From positions 12,617,001 to 12,681,000 of the forward strand of contig JAVHKY010000004.1 of NCBI GenBank assembly GCA_035079385.1: a DNA stretch of 64,000 bases. The letters are read 5' to 3'. Below are positions 11,342 to 23,639 of this stretch, piece by piece (positions within the stretch are counted from its first letter, which is position 1; each line of letters starts with the position of its first letter). The notes under the pieces were generated by a model. The model was given only the letters and a program-made list of their open reading frames with translations. It made no database searches and was not told the DNA's origin. A program made the position numbers and the translations under genes. Source of the stretch: Aspidiotus rigidus (lineage: Eukaryota > Arthropoda > Insecta > Hemiptera > Diaspididae).

Positions 11342-13703
11342 CAGAGCATGACCAAAAAATTGTGTCACGTTCTTCACGAGGTGGCATTTTAAAGAAAAAA
11401 TAAAAACGCAATTTCGATAAAAATAATCAGCGTTTGAGTTAGTGTAAAAGCAGTTTCTGTTCATTCTTGGCTCTTGCTCATGCATTGAACATCATAATTA
11501 GGTAATTAACAAAAATTTTAAAAAGGGGACACAGAACCATCAAAAATGAAGTTGGCCTGTATCCTATAAACATTGATGCTTCTTCATATTTTATTCTCTG
11601 TGGCACATGTAGCGTAAATCTTTTGGTACCCTTGACTCATCATATACCTACTGGACTTGCACACAAATATCTTTCGACTTGAATGAAACGATAGTATACA
11701 TAGCCTACTATATTGGTACACCTTTTCTCTATTTTGCAATAAATTATTCTTACTTACTTGAAGAAAAATAGCAGTGTTAATTTTGGGGAGGATTATTTAC
11801 TGATCACAACAAAATTTGGTAGGGTGTTGCATAAAAAATTGAATGTATAAAGTCAAATTGATAAAAATCTAACTTGGCTACTTAAACTTCGACCATTCTT
11901 GTACTCTGTCTTTGTTTGTTGTTTTCTTCATACAGAGTAAACAGGCAGTATAAACCTACAAACCATGCTTAAAACCAATTTCTCGAGATTCCTGATTGCG
12001 TAGAACGTTTATAAAGAACAATTACTCACAAAATATTTTGCAACAGTATGAATCTACAGAAACTACTTAAACTAAATGATTTGTTTCAAAGTTTGATATG
12101 ACCTTGCCCGATTATTTCGGTCGCGCGACATCATTTTGTTGGAACAAGCCTCTTCAAAGCGATAGAAAAATTATATAAAACCTAATTAATCATATTGAAA
12201 ATTTCGTACAAGCATGTTGAAAAAACGGCTACAATGATTGTAGGCAGATTAGCCTCAGCTGAAGACAGGAATTCCAGAGAACCAATCATTGAAAGACTAT
12301 AATATTAAAATACTCTTGTGTAAAAACAAGCAAAACGCTGTTTTGACCCATTATTGTTGTACAATATTTTTTTATGTAAGTACACAGAAAAAAATATGTG
12401 AGTAGCTGAAAATTCTTCGTTACCGCAACTTGTACGAATAACAGCACGTTTATCGACACTAGTGAAAATAACTTCTGAGTTTTCTCCACTCTGCGGATGA
12501 AGACGCATTTCTATTTTCTACGCTTTCTAATAGGCACAGAATACGTTAGCCTGCCGAGTTACAGTTGTCTTATATTCGGGATGGAGAGATTTAATATTAT
12601 TTGTTCTCGTCATATTCTCCGCCAGTGATTACTGAGGAATCGTCATCAGTACTGCACTCGTGGTCAGCTTCCTCGTCCTGACTCAATATATCCTACAAGT
12701 CGCCGTTAATTGATGAAGCTATAGTTGAATATGTACACAAACCTACATATGGAAAATTGAAACCAAAAAACAACGTCATACACTGCTTAATCAAACCTTT
12801 CTCCAGCTACGCTCAACTAACGGCCGAATTTGAATACAACTTTGTGTGGAGCAGAGTATTGAAAACGTACGTCCAAAATAGATCGCAAATAACCTACCAA
12901 GGCGGCCTCACATTTGAACTACGTAATAATACATCACCCAGCACACCTGTGAACCAAGTTTGAGAGGAGAACGAGTTTTGTCTGTAAAGTGGGGCAGGTG
13001 GATCTGTTAGTCTTCAACGTGGTTAGAGATGGCCCAATTTGTGGACCGTGTTGACGGTATTGATTTCTAGTTTATCCTCTGGTGAGATTCTGGAAAACAG
13101 TCCTGAGAGAGTATTGTTTTTTAGTTGCCGTGCTGATGAGTGTTGTAACACAAATCAGACTGTAGGTTCTCAGCTGACTGGTGGGATGCCGATCGAGCTG
13201 GAACCGAGAGCTTAAAACGCAGATCCGTAGCTGAGGCTGGCCAACCTCGGTTAGGATAAGAGTGTTTAGGTTCCTCCTCGTTAAGATACTACAGTTGGTG
13301 GGATGCCGCTGTAACCCGTTGTGAGGACTCGTCACTCATTTGGTGAATAACTCAGTAGTTTCTTTATGGTGAACTGTCTCGCTCAAGGGACTGATGACTG
13401 CATTTTGGTAGTGGGGATACCTGTGCACTGAAATATTTGATTACAATAACTGGTAAGGCGGGAATGGACTCGACCGTGTCGTTTTCAGTTCTAGATGATT
13501 AGCTGGATTGTACGACGTTTTCTCCAATATATTTTCTTCAACGAAATGTCAAACGACAATTTCTCTAACATCAATTTTTCCTAAAAAAATTAATTTATTT
13601 ATACACTTTGTTAATTTCACAAATTGCTCTCAAGTATCCCAGCCTGGGCCTGTTGTAATCGGCTGCAATAGCTTCGATCTGTGTCTGCAAGTCGATCTAT
13701 TTC

Positions 13704-14063
13704 TTAGCGGGCGCATCTTTGACCTTTTCGCCTAAAGCTACTTCCGTAACACATATTTCCATGAAGCCTTGTTCTTTTTAGAATTGTCCGGTCCTCTGGA
13801 TTCCTGTACTCAGCCTCCAACCCGGGGTCTAGGATTCGTCGGTATATGACCTGGTCCAGGTGGAAGTAACATGTCAGCATGGGAACTTGTGGGAATACGT
13901 CTCTACATGTGTTGATGATAGATACTTTGAAGTCCGTCATGAACTTAGTCGGCGCACAGTGGGCTACACGGACCTCGCGACAGCATCTCTCACTACTTCC
14001 AGGACCTGCGTGTGTAAGGCCCGCGCCTTGCCGCTGAGGAGAGCGTAGACCGCGTTTATGTCG
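13704..14063 (-). pseudogene. MULE-type transposase fragment, tandem copy 2
   Basis: Same minus-strand core as copy 1, with MTDFKVSIINTCRDVF and CYFHLDQVIYRRI retained. The VYALLSG segment has been shifted out of frame relative to copy 1 by small indels near 13965-14010. Joined at about 14063 to the same retrotransposon 3' tail (14063-14227). Confidence 0.7.
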
Positions 14064-14762
14064 CATTTGCAAAACACCGCCCGTCCTCCATACTGGAGTA
14101 GGTGCGGGTTTTGTAGAATTTTGTTTCCCCCAACACCGGAATCGACCCTTTTGGGTATAACTTCAGTAAAGGAAGTATCTCCTCTGCGAACCCCCTCTTC
14201 TACTCGGCAGCTTGGCAGTTGCCGTTACTAAGATCGAGAATTGAATGAATTTGAATAAGTGAATTTTATTATTTGAGGAAATACCATTAGTACATTTTCT
14301 TAGAACAGAATGAATTGTTATAAAATAACAGTAATCACAATTTTACGTTGTAAAGTCATATCGTTTCTTTCTTCCATTCTCTAAAATTGGTACCAAGTCA
14401 ACTTCAATTGCGGTGTGTAATCATTATGATTGAGTTCATAATCATATGGGTACTTCATTGTGATTGTGGTCCAAGTTACCTCTAGAATTGCTAAAGATTG
14501 AACTTCCTTAGTGTGGAGTGAGGTACGTAATTTGTAACATACAGGCACCTACGCCTGTGATAACAAAAAGTGCGAAACACAAAAGGTGTGCGGCTCTGAA
14601 CCATGATATTTTTCGTTCTTCGGTTGGTGGCATTTCTAAAATGGAATAAGAGCGCAATCAATTAAGATAGAATACTGCAACCAGATTTATGTTGGCGTTA
14701 AAGTCTTACTGTCTCAGTCCTATAATATTTATAACATCATCATTAGTTAGTTATAGGAATTG

Positions 14763-16887
14763 AAAAAAGCAAACACATGATAGAATTGCCAGATAAAGTT
14801 GGCTTACATCATATTTTGTAAAAGAAAATTGGAAATTGACGGAAAGTACTTCAGGTAGATCAACTGTTTATATATTTGACATAATATTAGGAGTGATTAG
14901 GGGCCAACTTCAGCGGAAGGCTCTTTAGAAATTGCAGAGAGCCAACTGTTGATGAAAGAGTGACATTTGATTTCATAGTATTACTGTATGGGCAGCAAAA
15001 GTAACGAATATCGCAACAAGTTCAACGTTTACAACACAAGCGAAGCGAGTGTAATAAATTGAACGAGTTGCAATACTTACTGCTGGCCGTGTTAATTGTA
15101 AAATACCTTGTATGTACAACAAGGCTCAAAGTGAGTTTGCGGATATTGCACTATTGCATCACTCGCGAACGCTCGCTCTACAAACTCTCGCACTCGATCT
15201 GCAAACACTCACTTTCGAGCCTTGGCGTACAATCTACTGTTTTAAAACGTTTCACACACTGATATCATCAAATTAGCCCAGCCGTGGCGATAAGAAAAGA
15301 ACTTTCGAACACTGTACTGCTACTTTCGCACCTCGTATAGACGCTCGTGATAAACGCGATTTTCAATATGATATGCCTTCAACATTTTGTTCCCTTTTGT
15401 TACCTGTTTAGGAAATTTATATTTCTTGGTTTTCGTTTAAAAGTGATAATGAATATTGTGCGTTAGTGTAGTATAGTAGTAGTGCAACAATTGTTTGTAT
15501 CTAGTAGTTCATCAGTTCGTTTCAAATAAATTATCAGTTGTGATAGGTGAATGAGGCAGTAAATTCTTTCGACAAGATTTATTTTTGTCTTGCACAGTTT
15601 TGGGTAACCAATTCACATGATTAGGTATGCAAGGAGCAGCGATTACACTCGGGATAAATATTCTGTTTCATTTGAAAATTCTGATCAGATGTACCACAGG
15701 GAGAATTGGATTTGAAGAATTTTCAACATTGCAGGTATACTTGTATAAGTAAAAGGGAGACATTTCAAAATTTGAGAAGTTCTTGAGATGTACGCAATTC
15801 TAAAATTTGGTTAATTTGCTTGACAATCAAGTTAATGTACCTATCTGTTCTCTAGTATTCAATTTTACGTTCCACTATAAACTAATATAAAACAAGGGTC
15901 ACCCATTATTTAAATATTGTTTAGTAGTAGCGCCCCAAATGTTTTATAAATTGATGAGCGAAACATTAGGCAAACAGGCTTTCCGCTAGTCCACATTGTG
16001 TGTAATTTAATCTAGATTTTGTACCTAATAGTTAAGCTGGATATAAATTATTTGATAATTTGTGAAGAACACCTAAAATATGCTGGAAACATTTTTGACA
16101 AGTTGACTAATTTACATATAAGAATGGTTGGTAAACCCATATTGCTATAAGCAGTTGATCTTCATTTAGCAGGTTGTGCAATATATTGGTCAGTAAGTAT
16201 ATTGCTTTGGTACTGGAACGCTTGAAAATCCTACCATTGATATGCTTGAGAATATTCAAGACATTTCATTGGTATTGCATCAGGATACAAAAGAGTTCCA
16301 CATATACATATGTTAACATCAATGTTGGGGATTGATCCATGTTGTAAATTTAATATAATACCTACTCACAAATTTTTAACAGGGAACCTATTTTATGGTG
16401 GGCTTTTTGAGGAAATTGCTGTGCGCCATGTGCCGTCCAGCAAAAAAACTTGGAAAATTTTCGACTCTCGAGCTATATATGATAGGAGGGGGACTTGGAA
16501 AAACGGCGGCTTCTTAACCGAGTCGAACGAGGAACGCAGGGAACCTGTTTTATGAGTCAAATAGGATTTGGTATTGAAAATTCAAGGAAGCCTAGAGCTA
16601 GATAAAACTAGTATAAAGAAAGCCTAGACCTACTATAAGCCTAGTATAATATAATTTGAGAGTCTAAATTATTCTCGAATCTCCAGCTATATATGATAGC
16701 TCGAGAGTCGAAATTTTTCCAAGTCCCCCTCCTATCATATATAGCTCGAGACCAGAGCATGACCAAAAAATTGTGTCACGTTCTTCACGAGGTGGCATTT
16801 TAAAGAAAAAATAAAAACGCAATTTCGATAAAAATAATCAGCGTTTGAGTTAGTGTAAAAGCAGTTTCTGTTCATTCTTGGCTCTTG
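14763..16887. repeat. 2.1 kb block, copy 3 version
   Basis: Near-identical to 9356-11476 with only scattered differences, for example an AATT insertion near 15094 and single-base changes around 16270. This supports a recent duplication of copies 2 and 3 after the block was already present. Confidence 0.75.
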
Positions 16888-18092
16888 CTCATGCATTGAA
16901 CATCATAATTAGGTAATTAACAAAAATTTTAAAAAGGGGACACAGAACCATCAAAAATGAAGTTGGCCTGTATCCTATAAACATTGATGCTTCTTCATAT
17001 TTTATTCTCTGTGGCACATGTAGCGTAAATCTTTTGGTACCCTTGACTCATCATATACCTACTGGACTTGCACACAAATATCTTTCGACTTGAATGAAAC
17101 GATAATACATAGCCTACTATATTGGTACACCTATTCTCTATTTTGCAATAAATTATTCTTACTTACTTGAAGAAAAATAGCAGTGTTAATTTTGGGGAGG
17201 ATTATTTATTGATCACAACAAAATTTGGTAGGGTGTTGCATAAAAAATTGAATGTATAAAGTCAAATTGATAAAAATCTAACTTGGCTACTTAAACTTCG
17301 ACCATTCTTGTACTCTGTCTTTGTTTGTTGTTTTCTTCATACAGAGTAAACAGGCAGTATAAACCTACAAACCATGCTTGAAAACCAATTTCTCGAGATT
17401 CCGGATTGCGTAGAACGTTTATAAACAACAATTACTCACAAAATATTTTGCAAAAGTATGAATCTACAGAAACTACTTAAACTAAATGATTTGTTTCGAA
17501 GTTTGATATGACCTTGCCCGATTATTTCGGTCGCGCGACATCATTTTGTTGGAACAAGCCTCTTCAAAGCCATAGAAAAATTATACAAAACCTAATTAAT
17601 CATATTGAAAATTTCGTACAAGCATGTTGAAAAAACGGCTACAATGATTGTAGGCAGGTTACCCTCAGCTGAAGACTGAGGAATTCCAGAGAACCAATCA
17701 TTGAAAAACTATGTATTAAAATACTAGTGGGGAAAACCAAGCAAAACGCTGTTTTGACCCATTAGTGTTGTACAATATTTTTTTATGTAAGTACACCAAC
17801 TTGTGAGAATAATAGCACGTTTATTGCCACTAGTGAAAATAACTTCTGAGTTTTCTCCACTCTGCGGATAAAGACGCATTTCTGTTTTCCACGCTTTCTA
17901 ATAGGAGCAGTGTACGGTAGCCTGCCGACTTACAGTAGTCTTATATTCGGGATGGAGAGATTTAATATTTTTGGTTCTCGTCATACTCTCCACCTGTGAT
18001 TACTGAGGAATCGTCATCAGTACTGCACTCGTGGTCAGCTTCCTCGTCCTGACTCAATATATCCTACAAGTCGCCGTTAATTGATGAAGTTA

Positions 18093-18507
18093 GGGGGCGT
18101 CCATAAATTACGTGAGGTATTTTTTTTTTTTTTTTTGGGGGGGGGGTCCAGCCAAGTCTCACCAAAACTCACCTGAGGGAGGGGGAGGACTGCCGACAGA
18201 TCTCACGTAATTTTTTTCTCACACAAATACATTCTAAAATATCGCTAAACTGGGTTTAACTTTAATAAAAACTAGTTCTTTTTGAATAGGTATAAAATGT
18301 GATCAAGAAAATTACCTTTTGTTAATAGATAAACGCGATTAAGCACAGATAAACGTATTTAAAGCAAAAATACACATTTCGGAAAATCTCACGCGAGATG
18401 AGAGGGGGGAGGGAAGGGGTCAAGGCAAATCTCACGATATCTCACCAAAAGAGGAGGATGGGTCGAAAATTCACAAAAATCGCCTCACGTAATTTATGGA
18501 CGCCCCC
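18093..18507. mobile_element. MITE with 25-bp TIRs and TTA target duplication (PIF/Harbinger-like)
   Basis: The element is 415 bp. Its first 25 bases (18093-18117, starting GGGGGCGTCCATAAATT) are a perfect reverse complement of its last 25. TTA flanks it on both sides (18090-18092 and 18508-18510). The same site in copies 1 and 2 (near 7182 and 12720) reads GATGAAGCTATAGTTG with no insert. A TWA-type 3-bp duplication and G-rich TIRs are typical of PIF/Harbinger MITEs. No transposase is present. The interior contains long T and G runs. Confidence 0.92.
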
Positions 18508-19492
18508 TTATAGTTGAATATGTACACAAACCTACAAATGGAAAATTGAGACCAAAAAACAACGTTATACTCTGTTTAATCAAACCTTTCTCCAGCTACG
18601 CTCAACTAAAGGCCGAATTTGAATACAACTTTGTGTGGAGCAGAGTATTGAAGACGTACGTCCAAAATACATCGCAAATAACCTACCAAAGACGCCTCAC
18701 ATTTGAATTACATAATAATACATCATCCAGCACACCTGTGAACCAAGTTTGAGAGGAGAACGAGTCTTCTCTGTGAAGTGGGGTAGGTGGATCTGTTAGT
18801 CTTCAATGTTGTTAGAGATGGCCTGATTTGTGGACCGCTTTGACGGTATTCATTTCGAGCTTGTCCTCTACTGAGATTCTGGAAAAGACTCCTGAGAGAG
18901 TATTGTTTTGTGGGTGCCGTTCTGGTGAGTGTTGTAACACAAATCAGACTGTAGGTTCTCAGCTGACTGGTGGGATGCCGGTTGAGCTGGAACCGAGGCT
19001 GGCCAACCTCGGTTAGGATAAGAGCGTTTAGGTTCCTCCTTGTTAAGATACTACAGTTGGTGGGATGCCGCTGTGACCCGTTGTGAGAACTCGTCACTCA
19101 TTTGTGAATAACTCAGTAGTTTCTTTATGGTAAACTGTCCCGCTGAAGGGACTGATGACTGTACGTATTTTGGCAGTGGGGATATTGTGCGACGTTTTCT
19201 CTAATACATTTTCTTTAACGACAAAATCTCCAAACTCAATTTTCTGTAAAACGTTTTTTTTCCAATAGCCAATTTCTCTAACGACAAATTCTTTAAAATC
19301 AATTTTTTCAAAACTTTTTTTTCGTATTGCAAAAATGTCTAACGACAATTTCTCTAACATCAATTTTTCCTTAAAAAATTAATTTATTTATACACTTTGT
19401 TAATTTCACGAATTGCTCTCAAGTATCCCAGCCTGGGCCTGTTGTAATCGCCCGCAATAGCTTCGATCTGTGTCTGCAAGTCGATCCATTTC

Positions 19493-19850
19493 CTAGTAGG
19501 CGCATCTTTGACCTTTTTGCCTAAAACTAATTCCATAACACATATTTCCATGAAGCCTTGTTCTTTTTAGAATTGTCCGGTCCTCTGGATTCCTGTACTC
19601 AACCTCCAACACGGGGTCTTGGATTTGTCAGTATATGACCTGACCCAGGTGGAAGTAACATACCAATATGGGAACTTGTGGGAATACGTCTCTACATGTG
19701 TGGATGATAGATACTTTGAATTCTGTCATGATCTTAGTCGGCGCACAGGGGCCTACACGAAACCTCGCGACAGCATCTCTCACTACTTCCAATACCTGCG
19801 TGTATAAGGCCCGCGCGTTGCCGCTGAGGAGAGCGTAGACCGCGTTTATA
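19493..19850 (-). pseudogene. MULE-type transposase fragment, tandem copy 3
   Basis: The minus-strand frame retains VYALLSGNARALYTQVLEVV and IMTEFKVSII. The catalytic Asp of the MTDF motif is changed to Glu, and a stop follows CYFHLGQVIY. Clearly inactive. On its upstream side it continues into a longer stretch of the retrotransposon tail than copies 1 and 2 do. Confidence 0.7.
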
Positions 19851-20650
19851 TCGCATTTGCAAAACACCACCCGTCCTCCATATTGGAGTAGGTGCGGGTT
19901 GCGTACAATTTTGTTTCCTCTAACACCGGAATCGACCCTTTTGGGTATAACTTCAGTGAAGCAGGAAACTCGTCTGCAAACCCCCTCTTCTACTCGGCAA
20001 CTGCCAAGTTGCTTTGGCAACCGCCATCTGCAGTGCCCCCCCGGCATGGACAAAAACATAAGAAAACACACAACAACAAACACCACCACAATACACAATA
20101 CAGTAGGTCACTGTTGGAGTTTCTTCATCTCCTTCTCTCTTCAGGGAAGCTCTTGGTTCTCTTCTTCCTGCAGATCTGGATGTTGATGGTACACAGGTGT
20201 TGAGTAGGCCATAGCGTGGTTCTGCATTTGCCTATTCTATTCCTGGTCCATCTTCCTCTTCATGATGGTGGCCGCATATGCAGACACCTAGTTCCATGCT
20301 TTTTCGGAACCTAGCATGGTGGGTACCAGGCTACTCGGGTCAAACGCTTCATCTACCTCGATCTCTTGAAGAGACCAACTAAGCTTGCCCCGCTCACGGC
20401 AAATAAGGTGTGTTGTGGTCCATCATCCCGCCCTTGGTTACAGTGCGAACACGTTGCCTGCTCAACATTCCTTAACTTTTGTAGCAGCCATAGCCACTTA
20501 ACACCTGCGTCAGGTGAAAGTTCAGCTGACCATGGTGTCGGTCCATCCACTCATCAAGGTCACGTATTAGCACACGGGTTGTCCATGTACCCAGCTCGCT
20601 CTGGGCAATTCTTGCTTTCCACTTTACAAGCAAGGAGCGTGGAAAGCGTA
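19850..20650 (-). pseudogene. Non-LTR retrotransposon 3' fragment (zinc-finger end and 3' UTR)
   Basis: The minus strand matches 29850-30660 of the better copy. The C-terminal finger [17 protein letters not shown] is readable at 20353-20550. Deletions have removed the residues after it and most of the stretch before it. The 3' UTR portion is at 19850-20200. Non-functional. Confidence 0.75.
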
Positions 20651-21759
20651 GTCCTAATGTACCGAAAAATTAATTTCTTACCCGTACTAAATGAGATTAA
20701 TCCCTCTTTGTGTCTCCCTGATACATTTCACAATAAACTGCAAGTAATGAATAATTTGTTTTGTTTATTTTATTTCTATTTTTGATCTCTGTTTCTATTC
20801 TTATTTCGTATACAAGTGTATGAGTTTGTATATATTTTCACTCATCCAAATGTGGTCCTACGCCAAAATGCAAAACTTTGAGTTTTAATACTTGGTAGAA
20901 TGAAAGTTTATCTTGCTGACTTTGTGAATAAATATGCAAACCATAGGTACTCGAATAACCGATTGCTCAAGTTTTTACAACACTGCGTCTAACATTTGTA
21001 AACATTGAAAACTTGCCACATATTTTGGAAAAAATTATTCCTTAATTGACAGAGAGTATTTGAGATAGATGATAATGTGTTCAACGGTTTGAAAAATACA
21101 CGGCCGTAAATGAAATAATAGACCAATGTAGACTACAATTTCTATAAATCAATTCGTGACAATTTCACTGAGGAAAAAGGTAGGTAACAGAATTTTCATC
21201 TTTGTTATTCAAGCTCCGCCCACACTGCAGTATATCTCTCCAACATTGTGATATTACTAATGAATCGCTCATAATTGCAGTGTAATAAATTATAAAGATT
21301 GCTCCCAATATTGCTTGTGAATATTTGCCTTGTGATTGGAGCCGGCGCAATTACCCTGTCCTATTATGCCTTCACAACTAACAAAAATATTTCAATTTTA
21401 CTCCCATCTATCTACCAGGCTACTTTACCTTACACCCATACTAGTTATGTTCCAGGTTTTTTTTTTTTTTCTTTATTTTTTATTATTCAACGAGCTATGC
21501 GACAGCACAAACGGGTTATCAGCTCGCTATATATTTGCTCAGAACTCAAAAAATATTTTTCAAGTCCTTAAAATCTTACGTGATATTGTATGTCGGGCTA
21601 ACTAGCTAAATAGAGCGACCAGCAAAAAATGAAGTTGAAATTGCAATGTACCCTGAATATAGGCCCATCCTTATGAATTGAGGGCTTGAGCTTGAAAATA
21701 TGTCACTAAGTGATTAGTACTAGGATATTACTTCTGAATATATTTTCATTCTATTCTAG
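20651..21759. other. Gene-poor stretch
   Basis: AT-rich with no supported gene. A short hydrophobic frame at 21299-21571 (LPILLVNICLVIGAGAITLS) could be an upstream exon of the membrane protein ending at 23342, but no splice connection could be shown. Confidence 0.3.
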
Positions 21760-22000
21760 GAATACTACAAGACAGTGGAGGAACAATATTGGTAATAAGG
21801 GTTATTGTGTTCACTTATTTGTGAGTCTTTGTAGGCTGTTTCATATCGGTTTTGATGCTGTTATGGATGTCTAATACACTTAATTAAATAACTGTATATG
21901 ATCTGGACAATCCTGACTTAGACTATGATTTATATTATAATCTGGATAATCCTGATTTAGACTATGATTGCATTTGCTATAATAACAAAAATTACCACCC
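21760..22000 (+). pseudogene. Decayed copy of the small membrane-protein terminal exon
   Basis: A polypyrimidine tract and AG (21758-21759) precede GAATACTACAAGACAGTGG, nearly the same start as the exon at 23152. The translation begins ILQDSGGTIL and reaches a stop after about 21 codons. Downstream, out of frame, a YDLDNPDLDY-like segment is present twice (near 21897 and 21940), matching YDLDNPELDRYY of the intact exon. It is either a dead duplicate or a mutually exclusive exon that terminates early. Confidence 0.5.
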
Positions 22001-22065
22001 TCACCAAACCTGATATGTTAAAAAAGGATTTTCCAATTGTACAAATCATGCAATCAGCCTTCCGT

Positions 22066-22530
22066 TAAAACAACGGAGAGCTGATTGAGCAACTGGACAA
22101 GTTGGAAATCAAGAGTAACGACAAGCTGATATCCTTTGATGTGGCAAACATGTTTGGTACCTTACCGAAGGAGGAACTTCTCACTCTGCTCAAAAACAAC
22201 AGATACCATGGGAACCCCGATGGTCTGAAGTACGCCAACATAGTGGGAGAGATATTGAGCCAGAACTACTGCCGCTTTAATAACAGGTTCTACAGTCAGG
22301 AAAAGGGACTTGCGATGGGATCTCCGCTATCACCAATACTGGCGGAGATATTCATGAATGATATGGAAAACAAGATATTGAAGGGCAGCAAGTTCAGAAA
22401 TTCGATCAAACACTGGGCCAAATATGTAGATGATATCCTAATTGTGTGGTCAGGCACTGATAGACAGGTGGATCTATTCCTTTCAGAGAACATCAAAAGA
22501 AAAAATTTGTCTATTCAAACAAGGCACAAA
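22066..22530 (+). pseudogene. Penelope-like element reverse-transcriptase fragment (second subfamily)
   Basis: The frame encodes a PLE-type reverse-transcriptase core: SFDVANMFGTLPKEEL (first catalytic Asp), GLAMGSPLSPILAEIFM, then KYVDDILIVWSG with the catalytic Asp pair. An in-frame TAA lies just upstream, and the frame collapses at about 22530. Residues differ clearly from the PLE copies at 40-50 kb (GSPLSPILAEIF against GSPLGSLVSEIF), so this is another lineage. It is truncated at both ends and lacks the GIY-YIG domain. Confidence 0.85.
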
Positions 22531-22603
22531 TAATTTATAATACCTACAAAGGAATGAACCAATTTTCCTTTAACATCATATCTATCAATTACACGCATAT
22601 TCC

Positions 22604-22822
22604 AGCAAACGTCATAAATGGGAATGTTTCAATCATTCGTCAGTACTAAGAAAAGAAGATGAGTTGAGCATAAAAAGTTGATACACACAATCTTTAAGCT
22701 TTCCTGTATCATGAAAAAGCATTTTTTATTCTTGAGTTCATTCTTTTTTTTTGAATATAGATGAATGATCAAAATGTTCCTATGTTATTCCTATGCTAAT
22801 TGTGAAGCTGCTTGAAGCTGAT
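22604..22822. mobile_element. Foldback MITE (CCCATAAGAATA family), second copy
   Basis: Starts with CCAGCAAACGTCATAAATGGG and ends with GATGAATGATCAAAATGTTCC plus TATGTTATTCC. These are the same arms in the same inverted arrangement as 2758-3003. Arms pair imperfectly. Confidence 0.55.
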
Positions 22823-23151
22823 AAGAATACTTTATGGATACTTTCAAGTTTTGCCTACAGTTATTAGTCTTGTGATGTCACCAAAAATCAATTCATTAGA
22901 AAGGAAGTTTTGGGTAAGAGAGTTCAACGGAGTCAAAACGGTGATTGAATGATACTTTTTGAGCAGTAACAGAGACCATTTATGAAAAACTTAATCATGA
23001 GTGGTGCACAAAGCACAATATTTATCGAGAGTGATAAATTATGTGCAAGTACAAGATACATTCTTCAACAGTTTTCATTCTATTTAACCCTAGAAGTAAT
23101 TGATACTATCAATCATATCAGTTCCTATGATCGTGTTTTATTTTTTTATAG

Positions 23152-23342
23152 GAATACTACAAGGCAGAGGTGGCGCAATGTTAAACAAATATATTGCAAT
23201 TACAGTTTACTGTTGTCTCTGTTCAGTTCCTCCAATGATGATTTTTTGGATACTAGTTTTCAATTCACCTCCAGAGAGGGTTTTCTATGATCTTGACAAT
23301 CCGGAATTAGATCGTTATTATAATATTATTCAACACCATTAA
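23152..23342 (+). CDS. Probable terminal exon of a small single-pass membrane protein
   Basis: A pyrimidine-rich tract and AG at 23150-23151 lead into an open frame ending at TAA 23340-23342. The exon starts in phase 1 and encodes ILQGRGGAMLNKYIAITVY, a hydrophobic segment (about residues 14-39 of the exon), then an acidic tail containing NSPPERVFYDLDNPELDRYY. An internal ATG at 23178 would give a 54-residue single-pass protein on its own. AATAAA lies about 85 bp downstream, near 23427. A decayed relative sits 1.4 kb upstream. I do not recognise the family. The duplicated, acceptor-bounded structure argues for a real exon, but the upstream exon was not found. Confidence 0.45.
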
Positions 23343-23639
23343 TGAATTGACTTGTAATAAGTATGTGCAAATACACTTTTCAGCGCATAATGCCGGAAAA
23401 TTCTGAACAACATTATTTGTTATTTAATAAATTAGGACAAAAAAATGTAGGACATATTCATCATAATAAAATCATTTATTTATTTATAATCCATTACATG
23501 TTCCAACATTGATCAAGAAACTGAACAATTGAAAATCTATCAACATTTCTTCCATAGGTGGTGGAGTAAATTTTTCTCAAGGGTGGGAATTTCAAAAAAT
23601 TTAACCGTACTCCTCCATAAATGGCTACAAGCTGTCGAG

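Larger units (their letters stand above)
9356..11476. repeat. 2.1 kb block present in copies 2 and 3 but missing from copy 1
   Basis: Between the words GGAATTG and CTCATGCATTGAA, copy 2 holds 2121 bp (9356-11476) that copy 1 lacks at 5947/5948. Copy 3 has the same block at 14763-16887. TTG is present at both ends, so this is either an insertion with a 3-bp duplication or a deletion in copy 1 at TTG microhomology. The block holds a strong hairpin near 9700-9830, and inverted copies of the 45-bp CTCGAGCTATATATGATAGG satellite unit at 11037-11090 and 11275-11341. No gene is recognised in it. Confidence 0.75.
5413..20230. repeat. Three-copy tandem segmental duplication
   Basis: The segment beginning TAAGATCGAGAATTG recurs at 5413, 8822 and 14229 in the same orientation. 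The copies run about 5413-8821 (3.4 kb), 8822-14228 (5.4 kb) and 14229 to about 20110 (5.9 kb). The second period is 5407 bp and the two long copies are nearly identical over kilobases, implying recent duplication. Copy 1 lacks a 2.1 kb block. Copy 3 carries an extra 415-bp MITE and extends further into a retrotransposon. Each junction joins that retrotransposon's 3' tail (GGCAGTTGCCGTTA) directly to the unit start. Confidence 0.9.
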
